A DNA stretch of 13,533 nt from an uncultured Bacillota bacterium. Lineage in GTDB: Bacteria > Bacillota > Clostridia > Peptostreptococcales > Anaerovoracaceae. The first letter of the stretch is position 1, and every line of letters begins with the position of its first letter. Under the pieces are notes generated by a model, which was not told where the DNA came from, did not search any database, and was given only the letters and a program-made list of their open reading frames with translations. A program made the translations under genes and the position numbers. The stretch covers positions 1-13,533 of the forward strand of contig CAMKAM010000022.1 in assembly GCA_946410475.1 (NCBI GenBank), read 5' to 3'. Shown here piece after piece: positions 5,684-12,004 of this stretch.

Positions 5684-6514
5684 CTATACCTCGCTTTCTT
5701 TGGCGAATTCGCCGGCGAGATCGAAGTTGTGCTGCAACGGACCGGAGCCTTTGCCGAGATCCATCATAGCTTCGAGCGCCCCCGAAATGTATGCCTTAGC
5801 TCTCTCTACCGATGTTTCCAGGTCGTATCCCTTTGCGAGATTCGATGCTATCGCGCTCGAAAGCGTGCAGCCCGTCCCGTGAGTATTGGGATTGTCGATC
5901 CTTCTTCCATGGAACCATCTGATAGTTCCTTCACCGGATCCGTCCTGTCCGCCCACGAAGAGCACGTCGTTTGCGTCGCTTATGCTGTGGCCGCCCTTGA
6001 TCAGAACGCCGCATCCAAAGCGCGCAAAGATATCCTTTGCCGCCTTTTCCATCTCCTCTTCAGTGGTAATAGAATAACCGGTAAGGATCTCCGCTTCGGG
6101 AATGTTCGGTGTGATCACTATGGCAAGAGGAAGCAGTTCTTTTTCGAGCGTCTCCACCGCTTCTTCGTCGATGAGACGCGAACCGCTCGTCGCTACCATT
6201 ACAGGATCCACTACGATATTCTTCGCTCCGTAGTGCCTGAGTCTTTCACCGATGACTTCGATGAGGCCGATCGATGATACCATACCGATCTTTACGGCGT
6301 CCGGGAAGATATCCTCGAATACCGCATCGATCTGCTGTTTGAGGAATTGAGGCGAAGCCTCCATGATACCTGTGACGCCGGTCGTATTCTGCGCAGTAAG
6401 CGCCGTTATAGCGCTCATCGCATATACCCCATTCATAGTCATCGTTTTGATGTCTGCCTGAATGCCGGCGCCTCCGCAGGAATCCGATCCTGCGATCGTC
6501 AATGCTTTTTTCAT
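5684..6514 (-). CDS. thiD: Phosphomethylpyrimidine kinase (HMP/HMP-P kinase)
   Basis: A 276-residue ribokinase-fold kinase that phosphorylates HMP to HMP-P and then to HMP-PP, the pyrimidine donor for ThiE. Motifs: AGSDSCGGAGIQAD at 8-21 (substrate pocket), DPVMVATSG at 103-111, TPNIPEAEIL near 135-144, KGGH at 173-176 and the anion-hole/catalytic THGTGC at 211-216. Length and order match ThiD throughout. The start is set at ATG 6514, where AAAGGAG lies 6 bases upstream and the protein opens MKKALTIAGSD as in homologues. An upstream in-frame start at 6547 has no such site. It overlaps no neighbour but lies only 3 bp before cytX. The 191-bp gap upstream toward the HAD gene has no riboswitch of its own. 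Confidence 0.96.
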   Translation of the reverse strand: MKKALTIAGSDSCGGAGIQADIKTMTMNGVYAMSAITALTAQNTTGVTGIMEASPQFLKQQIDAVFEDIFPDAVKIGMVSSIGLIEVIGERLRHYGAKNIVVDPVMVATSGSRLIDEEAVETLEKELLPLAIVITPNIPEAEILTGYSITTEEEMEKAAKDIFARFGCGVLIKGGHSISDANDVLFVGGQDGSGEGTIRWFHGRRIDNPNTHGTGCTLSSAIASNLAKGYDLETSVERAKAYISGALEAMMDLGKGSGPLQHNFDLAGEFAKESEV

Positions 6515-6654
6515 GTTGTCTCCTTTCGATCTGTTTAAAGCATCCACTTTTGTATAGCGACAGAGAGTGGTGCCCCCGGTCTGCCGCTCGGGCGCAGCCT
6601 GACCTTTCCCGATCCCTGCCGGACCGTTTCAGGATCCATGCTGCGCTCCCTGAA

Positions 6655-6675
6655 GGCGGGCGCGTTATGCCCGCC
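6655..6675 (-). other. Intercistronic hairpin between the HAD gene and thiD
   Basis: GGCGGGC (6655-6661) pairs with GCCCGCC (6669-6675) around a 7-nt loop, about 30 bp beyond the HAD stop codon. No U-tract follows on the minus strand, so it is not a standard terminator. It could slow 3' decay or partly uncouple thiD from the upstream genes. Nothing else is seen in the 191-bp gap. Confidence 0.35.
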
Positions 6676-6705
6676 GTTCAAACATATTTACTTTTGATCA
6701 ATGCC

Positions 6706-7386
6706 TCAGATGGCAAGATCGGTAAGTTCTTTCAGATATATCTCTCCTGTTTCTTCGACGCCCTTCTGGTTAGATTCCCCATCGGCATCGAATACTCCTA
6801 CCGCTCTGAATCCCGCGTCAGCCGCCGTCTTCAGCGCGTAAAGCGAGTCCTCGAAAACGAGCGTCTCGCCCCGCTCCGTCCCCATGAACGAAGCCGCGGC
6901 GTCGTAGATCTCCGGCGTATGCTTGCTGGATCCGACCTCGGCGCTCGTGAATATCTTCGGGATGTATTTAAGAAGCCCGTTCCTTTCGAGCGCCGCCTCG
7001 ACGTGGCCTCTCGGACTGGACGTCGCAGCGGTGATCTTCACTCCCAGCTTCTCAAATCCGGCGAGCAGCTGCTCCGCCCCGGTCTTGGCTCCGACTTCGT
7101 CGTAGTAGAAGTCCCGGAGCATATCGCGCATCCCGGCCCCGGCCTCTTCGGCCGTCTCAGTAAGCGGATAGTTCTCCACGAGATATTCCGCTCCCTGCTC
7201 CATACTCATCGAGAACAGGATCTCTGCAAGTCCTTCCTCTGCCTCGATCCCATGCCCCGCGAGATATCTCGCTCCGAGATCCGTCCAGATGCTCATAGAA
7301 TCGAGCAGGACGCCGTCAAGGTCGAAGATCGCTCCTTTGATCTTTCCTGTTTTTATATCTGCTATCAGGTCTTTGCCTTTTTCCAT
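6706..7386 (-). CDS. HAD-superfamily phosphatase in the thi operon
   Basis: A 226-residue HAD hydrolase of the beta-phosphoglucomutase/GS1-like subgroup with an alpha-helical cap. Motif I is FDLDGVLLDS at 21-30 (nucleophile Asp22, Asp24), motif II is TSS at 122-124, the motif III Lys is K155 in SSKHTPEIY, and motif IV is VFEDSLYAL at 177-185. All catalytic residues are present. The N-terminal 17 residues before the first strand are longer than typical. Placement between thiE and thiD suggests it acts on a thiamine intermediate such as thiamine monophosphate, HMP phosphate or thiazole phosphate. HAD phosphatases are known to dephosphorylate thiamine monophosphate in plants. HAD substrate choice is hard to read from sequence, so this stays inference. 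The SD is weak (AGGT, 7 bases from ATG) and lies inside a 20-bp tandem array. Confidence 0.88.
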   Translation of the reverse strand: MEKGKDLIADIKTGKIKGAIFDLDGVLLDSMSIWTDLGARYLAGHGIEAEEGLAEILFSMSMEQGAEYLVENYPLTETAEEAGAGMRDMLRDFYYDEVGAKTGAEQLLAGFEKLGVKITAATSSPRGHVEAALERNGLLKYIPKIFTSAEVGSSKHTPEIYDAAASFMGTERGETLVFEDSLYALKTAADAGFRAVGVFDADGESNQKGVEETGEIYLKELTDLAI

Positions 7387-7387
7387 T

Positions 7388-7447
7388 TGCTTACCTGCTT
7401 ACTTTGCTGCTTACTTGCTTACTTCGCTGCTTACTTGCTTACTTCGC
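7388..7447. repeat. 20-bp tandem repeat, three units
   Basis: Units at 7388-7407, 7408-7427 and 7428-7447 follow TGCTTACTTGCTTACTTCGC; the second and third are identical. It fills the space immediately upstream of the HAD start codon and includes the place where its SD should be, which may explain why that ribosome site is weak. Confidence 0.88.
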
Positions 7448-7486
7448 AATCTGCTTCGCGACCTACTTCGCGATCTACTTCGCGAC
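7439..7486 (-). repeat. 12-bp repeat that multiplies the thiE stop codon
   Basis: Read on the minus strand, the last 12 bases of thiE (GTCGCGAAGTAG, 7475-7486) are followed by three diverged copies at 7463-7474, 7451-7462 and 7439-7450. They stay in frame and read VAK-stop, IAK-stop, VAKQ, IAK-stop. The period is a multiple of three, so read-through of the thiE stop would meet another stop within four codons. Confidence 0.8.
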
Positions 7487-8131
7487 CATCTCTTCGGTCA
7501 CTTCCTTGAGGCGCTTCGTCGCCTCGGGTATGTCTTTCTGAGCATAGATCGCGCTGATGACCGCGATGCCGCAGATTCCGCTTCCCGCGAGTTCGGGCGT
7601 GTTGCCCTCAGTGATGCCGCCTATCGCGACGACCGGGATCGATACTGCTTCGCATATCTCCTTCAGAGTCTCGAACGACACCTCTTCAGCATCGTCCTTC
7701 GAGCCTGTCGGGAATACCGCGCCGACGCCGAGGTAATCCGCGCCGCGCTCTTCGGCGAGCTTCGCCTGCTCGACCGTTGACGCCGATACTCCGAGGATCT
7801 TGTCCGGGCCGATCAGGGCTCTGACGTTGCCTGCTTCCATATCGCTCTGGCCGACGTGCACACCGTCAGCATCCATGCGGACAGCTATGTCTACATCGTC
7901 GTTCACGACGAACGGCACGCCGTACTCTTTGCACAGCGCCTGCAGTTCGACGGCTTCCCGGTAGAACGTCTCTTCATCAAGAGTCTTTTCTCTGAGCTGC
8001 ATGAATGTCGCGCCGCCGTCGAGGCTCTCCTTGACCACTTCGTACAGCGTGCGTCCGTCCAGCCAGTGGCGGTCGGTCACAGCGTACAGCAACAGCGATT
8101 TTGTCAATTCTTCACGTGTCAGTTTTTTCAT
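7475..8131 (-). CDS. thiE: Thiamine-phosphate synthase
   Basis: A 218-residue TIM-barrel enzyme that joins HMP-PP with hydroxyethylthiazole phosphate to give thiamine phosphate. Motifs along the barrel: LYAVTDR at 15-21, GGATFMQLREK at 39-49 (pyrophosphate-binding Gln/Arg/Lys), VNDDVDIA at 76-83, ADGVHVGQSD at 88-97, GVSAST at 114-119, DYLGVGAVFPTGSK at 132-145, VAIGGI at 168-173 and GIAVISAI at 188-195. Length and motif set are complete. The start ATG 8131 has AGGGTG about 6 bases upstream. It follows thiM by 46 bp, and its ThiM and ThiD neighbours supply both substrates. The stop codon lies inside a 12-bp repeat. Confidence 0.96.
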   Translation of the reverse strand: MKKLTREELTKSLLLYAVTDRHWLDGRTLYEVVKESLDGGATFMQLREKTLDEETFYREAVELQALCKEYGVPFVVNDDVDIAVRMDADGVHVGQSDMEAGNVRALIGPDKILGVSASTVEQAKLAEERGADYLGVGAVFPTGSKDDAEEVSFETLKEICEAVSIPVVAIGGITEGNTPELAGSGICGIAVISAIYAQKDIPEATKRLKEVTEEMVAK

Positions 8132-8177
8132 TTTTTCACCCTATACTTTGATTTGTTCTCAGAATTTTTTCCGCGAA

Positions 8178-8999
8178 CTACTTGATCTCGAATTTTGCTC
8201 CATTGTCCAGCGTCTCTTCATCCATGTTGAAGATCGCGTCGATGATGCGGTTCCTGTAAGTCGAGTTCCCGTCGCCTTCCTGCATCCTGCTCCAGCCGAT
8301 CTCGCCTGCGAGACCCATCGTGCAGACTGCAGCTGCAGCCGCTTCGAGCTTGTTGTCCGGATTAGCTACGAGGAATCCTGTCATCATGCCTGAAAGCTGG
8401 CAGCCCGTTCCCGTGATCTTGCCCATTTCCGGACGGCCGTTCCTGATGACGAAGCATCTCTCACTGTCAGCAACGAGGTCGATCGCGCCTGTGATCGCGA
8501 TGATCGAACCTGTCTTAGCCGCGAGTTCCTTTACGAAAGCTACTGCGCTGTCCAGCGACTCTTCTGTGACCGCATCGGCGACGTCAGCATCGACGCCCTT
8601 TGTCGTTCCGCTTCCGAGAGCAAGAGTCTTGATCTCGGATATGTTTCCTCTGATGACATCGAACTTGATCTCGTCCATCAGCTTGACAGCCGTGTTCGTT
8701 CTGAGTGCGGAAGCGCCTGCGCCCACCGGATCAAGAAGTACTACGTGTCCCAGTTCGTTAGCTTTCTTTCCTGCGAGGAACATTCCCTCGATGCTGCTCT
8801 TGTTCAGCGTTCCGATGTTGATGTTCAGTCCGCCGCAGATAGTCGTGATATCTTCGACGTCGTCCGGCTCGTCGCTCATGATCGGGCTGCCGCCGCATGC
8901 GAGCAGAACGTTCGCAACGTCATTGACCGTTACATAGTTCGTGATATTGTGCACGAGAGGCACGTTGTTTCTTACATTAGTTATGCATTTTCCAAGCAT
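8178..8999 (-). CDS. thiM: Hydroxyethylthiazole kinase
   Basis: A 273-residue ribokinase-fold enzyme that phosphorylates 4-methyl-5-(2-hydroxyethyl)thiazole for thiamine salvage. Family motifs: PLVHNITNYVTVNDVAN at 14-30, GGSPIMSDE at 36-44, LDPVGAGAS at 89-97, IRGNISEI at 116-123 and TGTGCQLSG at 196-204 with the active-site Cys200. The start is set at ATG 8999, opening MLGKCITNVRNN, because AAGGAGG lies 6 bases before it. A longer frame from 9038 would add 13 residues encoded by the GC-rich leader and has no SD. This is the first gene of the operon, and its leader holds the TPP riboswitch, a terminator and a 34-bp tandem array. Confidence 0.96.
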   Translation of the reverse strand: MLGKCITNVRNNVPLVHNITNYVTVNDVANVLLACGGSPIMSDEPDDVEDITTICGGLNINIGTLNKSSIEGMFLAGKKANELGHVVLLDPVGAGASALRTNTAVKLMDEIKFDVIRGNISEIKTLALGSGTTKGVDADVADAVTEESLDSAVAFVKELAAKTGSIIAITGAIDLVADSERCFVIRNGRPEMGKITGTGCQLSGMMTGFLVANPDNKLEAAAAAVCTMGLAGEIGWSRMQEGDGNSTYRNRIIDAIFNMDEETLDNGAKFEIK

Positions 9000-9039
9000 T
9001 GTTGCTTCCTCCTTGTCATCCGCCCGCCCCGCAGTCATT

Positions 9040-9123
9040 CATGTGCGATCCACGGCTGCGATCCACGGTCATCCATGTGCGATCCACGGTTGCGATCCAC
9101 GGTCATCCATGTGCGATCCACGG
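9040..9123. repeat. 34-bp tandem repeat in the thi leader
   Basis: Two units of 34 bp (9040-9073 and 9074-9107) and a 16-bp partial unit (9108-9123). Each full unit holds two copies of the sub-word TGCGATCCACGG, giving five in all. It lies between the riboswitch terminator and the thiM SD, so it is transcribed only when the terminator is passed. The two full units differ at one base, so the array looks recent. Confidence 0.9.
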
Positions 9124-9132
9124 TCAGGCATC

Positions 9133-9165
9133 AAAGAAAAACAGATATGTCCCGGGACATATCTG
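9133..9165 (-). terminator. Terminator platform of the TPP riboswitch
   Basis: A perfect 24-bp palindrome at 9142-9165 (arms CAGATATGTCCC and GGGACATATCTG). On the minus strand it is followed by TTTTTCTTT. It sits 88 bases beyond the aptamer and about 135 bases before thiM. The first arm can also pair with GGGACATAT at the 3' edge of the aptamer, so it fits a transcriptional OFF switch when TPP is bound. Confidence 0.85.
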
Positions 9166-9253
9166 CTTGATATCGCATTGCCTTTCACCCTGCCGTATCG
9201 ATAAACTATATTGATTTTGGCTTTGATCTTTATTATATCGGTGAATGAATATG

Positions 9254-9335
9254 TCCCTACGTTGGCATTATCCAAATCAGGTTTTATGGGTCCGGACTGA
9301 TCGGTCCGATCTCAGCCTGCTCATGCAAGCTCCCC
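9254..9335 (-). ncRNA. TPP riboswitch (THI element)
   Basis: Read on the minus strand, the conserved TPP aptamer landmarks appear in order: GGGG at 9332-9335, GGCTGAGAT near 9309-9317, a P3 stem CGGAC/GTCCG, ACCC, CCTGAT, then TGGATAATGCC and CGTAGGGA ending at 9254. P3 is short and the outer P1 helix is not obvious from the flanks. The riboswitch precedes thiM, and the downstream terminator gives the output. It would lower expression of the whole thi operon when thiamine pyrophosphate is plentiful. Confidence 0.95.
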
Positions 9336-9349
9336 GTTTGTTATTTCCG

Positions 9350-9377
9350 ATTATTACAATACTACTAACTCTTTGAA
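9350..9377 (-). promoter_or_regulatory. Candidate promoter of the thi operon
   Basis: On the minus strand, AATAAT at 9350-9355 is preceded by TGT (extended -10). A TTCAAA-like -35 box lies 16 bases upstream (9372-9377). The predicted start, near 9343, falls about 8 bases before the aptamer, as expected for a riboswitch leader. The -35 match is modest. Confidence 0.45.
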
Positions 9378-9573
9378 AAAGCAACCATTTGAAACACCTT
9401 TGTGCCCATTTTTCATCGCCCTCCCGCGTATCCGTTCTTCTGCTCTTCCGCGCCCCTCTCCCGCGTATCCGCTCTACCGACCTTCCGTGCCCCCTCCCGC
9501 AGACCACGCCGCGGCAGATCTGCAGTTCTATACGAAAACAGTGCTGCTTACGCCGCCCCTATCATCCTTCATT

Positions 9574-9606
9574 GTCATGATGCAGTCATAGTACGGTCAT
9601 GATGGC
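9574..9606. repeat. 11-bp tandem repeat, three units
   Basis: GTCATGATGCA (9574-9584), GTCATAGTACG (9585-9595) and GTCATGATGGC (9596-9606). It ends six bases before the 39-bp element at 9612. Confidence 0.6.
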
Positions 9607-9611
9607 AGACA

Positions 9612-9652
9612 GTGTCTACGAAAACCTTCACTTTTTCTGCCGAAAAGTACAC
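9612..9652 (-). repeat. 39-bp GTGTAC-N27-GTACAC element (GTAGACAC variant)
   Basis: Read on the minus strand: GTGTAC (9647-9652), preceded by GAAA and followed by TTTT, then exactly 27 bases ending TTTTC, then GTAGACAC (9612-9619). It faces away from the two copies at 9826-9915. Confidence 0.75.
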
Positions 9653-9729
9653 TTTCTGCCACCGCAGACCCCTGCCGCTGTATCTGTCTGCTTCCTGATA
9701 TCCGACCGGTACACAAAGCCTTTGCCGCC

Positions 9730-9763
9730 AAAAAAGAGAAACGTTGAAATTCCAACGTTTCTC
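9730..9763 (-). terminator. Intrinsic terminator of the telA operon
   Basis: GAGAAACGTTG (9736-9746) pairs perfectly with CAACGTTTCTC (9753-9763) around a 6-nt loop. On the minus strand it is followed by six U. It lies about 210 bp after the xpaC stop codon. It shares the tail GTTTCTCTTTTTT with the LOG terminator at 99-150. Confidence 0.87.
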
Positions 9764-9825
9764 ACATTTCCATTTTTCACTTTGTCATGCTGCTCCGGCA
9801 CGACGCGCAGTTTGCCTTCCTAAAA

Positions 9826-9915
9826 GTGTACTTTCTGTAAGCAAATTCGCTTCTTTTCGTATACACCTTCCGCAAATCTGTACTTTTGACCTCTTTTCAC
9901 AGGTTTTTCGTACAC
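9826..9915 (+). repeat. Two copies of the 39-bp GTGTAC-N27-GTACAC element
   Basis: Copy one: GTGTAC at 9826-9831, 27 bases ending TTTTC, then GTATACAC at 9859-9866. Copy two: TGTAC at 9879-9883, 26 bases ending TTTTTC, then GTACAC at 9910-9915. Both lie in the stretch between the xpaC stop codon and its terminator, so they are transcribed as the 3' end of that mRNA on the opposite strand. Confidence 0.75.
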
Positions 9916-9976
9916 ATTCTGCAACCTGCAGGTCCACGTTGTTCCCTGCGTGCCCATTCGGACCCTTGCCACAAGA

Positions 9977-11218
9977 TCACTCTTCGATCTCGACCTCGAA
10001 GTCCGGATCTGTCAGCCCTTCCTGCTCCAGCGCCTTGTTCAGAGTGCTGACATCGGCCGACAGATCGAATATCCCATCGACCGAGACCTTCTTCAGGATA
10101 CGCGCGAACGCCGACTCAACGACATCCAGCGAATCCTCGATCTGCTTTTTGACAGCCTTCTCATCTCTGTCGAGCTCCGGCATCGTGCACAGTTCTTTGT
10201 AATTCTTGATCGCATTGATCGTCTTCGGAAGATAGTAATCCTTGAACCTGTGCTGATCTTCGATGAGATCCGGCTCCTCCTCGAATCTCTTGAGGATCTT
10301 GTCGGATATCTCGCCGATGCTCACAATGTTCTGCTTCACGTCCTCTTCGAGCTCTACCGACATCGCTTCCTTGACTGTCTGCAGGCTCTCATGACGGAGC
10401 TGCTCGATCTCCTGGATCACCTCAAGCGACTTGCCGCAGAAGTAGCAGAACTTCAGCGTCCTCGGGATCGGCTCGCCGCAGTACGGACACGGTATACCGT
10501 TCATATGCGAGGTCGCTCCAGCTTCCTCGGCATCGTAGTCAGCGCCCGAGGCTTCCGAGTAAGCATCCTGTCCACCGGTCTGTCCGTCTGACTGTCCGCT
10601 GCTCGTCCAGCCGCCGCTCATATTTTCCCATGTGCTCTGTCCGGATCCATCGCCGCCATCGCCCTGATCGGCCGAAGAAGCAACATCGTCCCATGCGCTG
10701 CTGTGCGTCTGGCCGGCACCCGATGCGCCCGATGCTCCCGCCGCGCCTGCCGCTGCGCCTGTCTGACCGCCTGCTGCGCCCGCAGACTGACCAGACTGAC
10801 CTGCCTGATGCGGCGCACCGTCAGCGAACGGGCCGTTTTCCTTATCCCTTATTTTCTTGTTTCCCGGCACGATGAAGTAGCCGTTATCAAAGTAAGCATT
10901 CACGAAGTGGCCCTTCCCGATCATCTCGTAAAGGTCAGCTGTCGCTTTTTCTTCAGATACTTCGCAGACGTTGGCGATGTACGATACCGGTGTGTCCAGA
11001 TAATCGCCTACAGCCACTTTGTATTCTTCGTACTTCGATGACACGCTGTTATTGTTCAGTTTCTCGCTGATCTGCTTCCTGAAAATGAAGGCGCAGACCA
11101 ACGCGATTATGATGAGACCTCCGAGAGGTTCCTCTGACAATATGCTGGCCAGGATATCGAGAACGATCAGCCCTAATATGATCGTTCCGCAGCCTATCTG
11201 TTTCCCTCCGAAATTCAT
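9977..11218 (-). CDS. XpaC-family protein with two membrane helices and a zinc ribbon
   Basis: A 413-residue protein with four parts. Residues 8-47 form a hydrophobic hairpin of two likely membrane helices. Residues 65-118 look like a small winged-helix-like domain (DTPVSYIANVCEVSEEKATADLY). Residues about 130-238 are a Gly/Ala/Ser/Gln-rich, acidic, low-complexity linker. Then a zinc ribbon has Cys244, 247, 258 and 261 (CPYCGE and CYFCGK), and a helical C-terminal domain (265-400) is of the XpaC type (5-bromo-4-chloroindolyl phosphate hydrolysis family). XpaC is usually encoded next to TelA, as here. The biochemical role of the family is not settled. The SD AAAGGA lies about 8 bases before ATG 11218. 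It is the last gene of the operon starting at telA. Confidence 0.82.
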   Translation of the reverse strand: MNFGGKQIGCGTIILGLIVLDILASILSEEPLGGLIIIALVCAFIFRKQISEKLNNNSVSSKYEEYKVAVGDYLDTPVSYIANVCEVSEEKATADLYEMIGKGHFVNAYFDNGYFIVPGNKKIRDKENGPFADGAPHQAGQSGQSAGAAGGQTGAAAGAAGASGASGAGQTHSSAWDDVASSADQGDGGDGSGQSTWENMSGGWTSSGQSDGQTGGQDAYSEASGADYDAEEAGATSHMNGIPCPYCGEPIPRTLKFCYFCGKSLEVIQEIEQLRHESLQTVKEAMSVELEEDVKQNIVSIGEISDKILKRFEEEPDLIEDQHRFKDYYLPKTINAIKNYKELCTMPELDRDEKAVKKQIEDSLDVVESAFARILKKVSVDGIFDLSADVSTLNKALEQEGLTDPDFEVEIEE

Positions 11219-11268
11219 TTGCTGTCCTTTCTGTTTTGTAATACTATCCCTTATCTTCCCCTTTTCGC

Positions 11269-11346
11269 GGCGCTGCAGTTTTGAGCTGCCGCCTGATCCT
11301 TCCGCTCGGCGCTGCCGTTTTGAGCTGCCGCCTGATCCTTCCGCTC
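11269..11346. repeat. 39-bp tandem duplication, two units
   Basis: Units at 11269-11307 and 11308-11346 differ at only one base, and a partial third start follows (GGCGCTGCTG). It lies in the gap between the zinc-ribbon gene and xpaC, so it is within the operon transcript. It contains no start codon or SD that would change either gene. Confidence 0.9.
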
Positions 11347-11375
11347 GGCGCTGCTGTTTGCGTCACCGCGCAGCG

Positions 11376-11927
11376 CTACCGCTTCACGAACATCGCTCCG
11401 GGCTCGTCGATGACGACGACATATCCGCTCCGGAGTTTGTATCCCTTCGTTTCCTTGGAATAGAACCATTCTATGTATTTCGACTCGTTGGTCGACTTCT
11501 CGGCTTTCAGGTCGTCCATGCTCTCATATATCTTCACATCGGCGCTGTATTCGTCGACTGAATATATATCGTAGACTCCCTCTTCAAGTTCGGCGTCTTC
11601 ACCTACTACATATGTTCCGGTGAGAGCGAACCCGCCGTCCGGCACCTTGCCGGAGCCGCCTGTATCATCTTCTATATTCGCTCCCGCGAAGGCCATGACC
11701 ATCAGCACGAAAAGTATCCCGAAGACCCATGTCAGGATCCTGTATTTCCTGACCTTTCTCTTCAGCCTCAGGACCTCTACAGGAGACTCTGCCTTCATCT
11801 TCGCTTTCTCGCGCTCTTTAGCCTTCTGCTCGGCCTTTTTTTCTTCTTTTTCGTCGACAACCCATCCGCATTCTCCGCAGAATTTCGCGCCGTCCGGGAT
11901 CTTCGCCCCGCACTCTTTACAAATCAT
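11376..11927 (-). CDS. Zinc-ribbon membrane protein with extracytoplasmic domain
   Basis: A 183-residue protein. An N-terminal zinc ribbon has Cys3, 6, 17 and 20 (CKECG and CGECG). It is followed by a highly charged Lys/Glu stretch (24-50) likely to be helical, a basic RLKRKVRKYR segment, one membrane helix (63-83) and an outer domain of about 100 residues. That domain, with GTYVVGEDAELEEGVYDIYS and the closing YKLRSGYVVVIDEPGAMF, resembles the beta-rich 'G-Y-VG-D-aG-Y' domain that recurs in firmicute zinc-ribbon membrane proteins. The topology places the zinc ribbon inside and the beta domain outside. The SD AAAAGGA lies about 8 bases before ATG 11927. The gene lies between telA and xpaC in one operon and shares the zinc-ribbon theme with xpaC. 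Its function is unknown. Confidence 0.82.
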   Translation of the reverse strand: MICKECGAKIPDGAKFCGECGWVVDEKEEKKAEQKAKEREKAKMKAESPVEVLRLKRKVRKYRILTWVFGILFVLMVMAFAGANIEDDTGGSGKVPDGGFALTGTYVVGEDAELEEGVYDIYSVDEYSADVKIYESMDDLKAEKSTNESKYIEWFYSKETKGYKLRSGYVVVIDEPGAMFVKR

Positions 11928-11965
11928 GTCGCTGTCCTTTTCTCTTCTACCCCTATGTCATTGCC

Positions 11966-11992
11966 GGCGGACCCGCGCAAAGCGGATCCGCC
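11966..11992 (-). other. Intercistronic hairpin between telA and the zinc-ribbon gene
   Basis: GGCGGA (11966-11971) pairs with TCCGCC (11987-11992), extended inward by four GC pairs and one GU pair around a 5-nt loop. There is no U-tract. It could protect the telA 3' end or adjust the ratio of telA to the downstream genes. Confidence 0.45.
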
Positions 11993-12004
11993 GCGCATAT
12001 TCGC

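Larger units (their letters stand above)
9379..9729. other. Gene-free zone B upstream of the thi operon
   Basis: About 350 bp with no gene. It contains a diverged 37-bp duplication around CCCGCGTATCC (9423 and 9460), an 11-bp triplet repeat GTCATGATGCA at 9574-9606, a lone half-element TATACGAAAA near 9531, and one 39-bp element (9612-9652). Plus-strand open frames here have no SD site and no recognisable protein. Confidence 0.6.

Noticed and set aside
6515..6705. Second TPP riboswitch before thiD
   Set aside because: The gap is long enough, but CTGAGA, ACCTGAT and GCGTAGGGA landmarks are all absent.
9000..9038. Upstream ATG adding 13 residues to ThiM
   Set aside because: The AAGGAGG site and family-typical N terminus fit ATG 8999. 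The extra residues lie in the leader just beside the repeat array.
9142..9165. 24-bp palindrome as a repressor operator
   Set aside because: Its U-tract, position after the aptamer and pairing with the aptamer edge explain it better as the riboswitch terminator.
9599..9823. Plus-strand open frame of 74 codons in zone B
   Set aside because: No SD; it crosses an element and the telA-operon terminator, and the product is unlike a stable protein.
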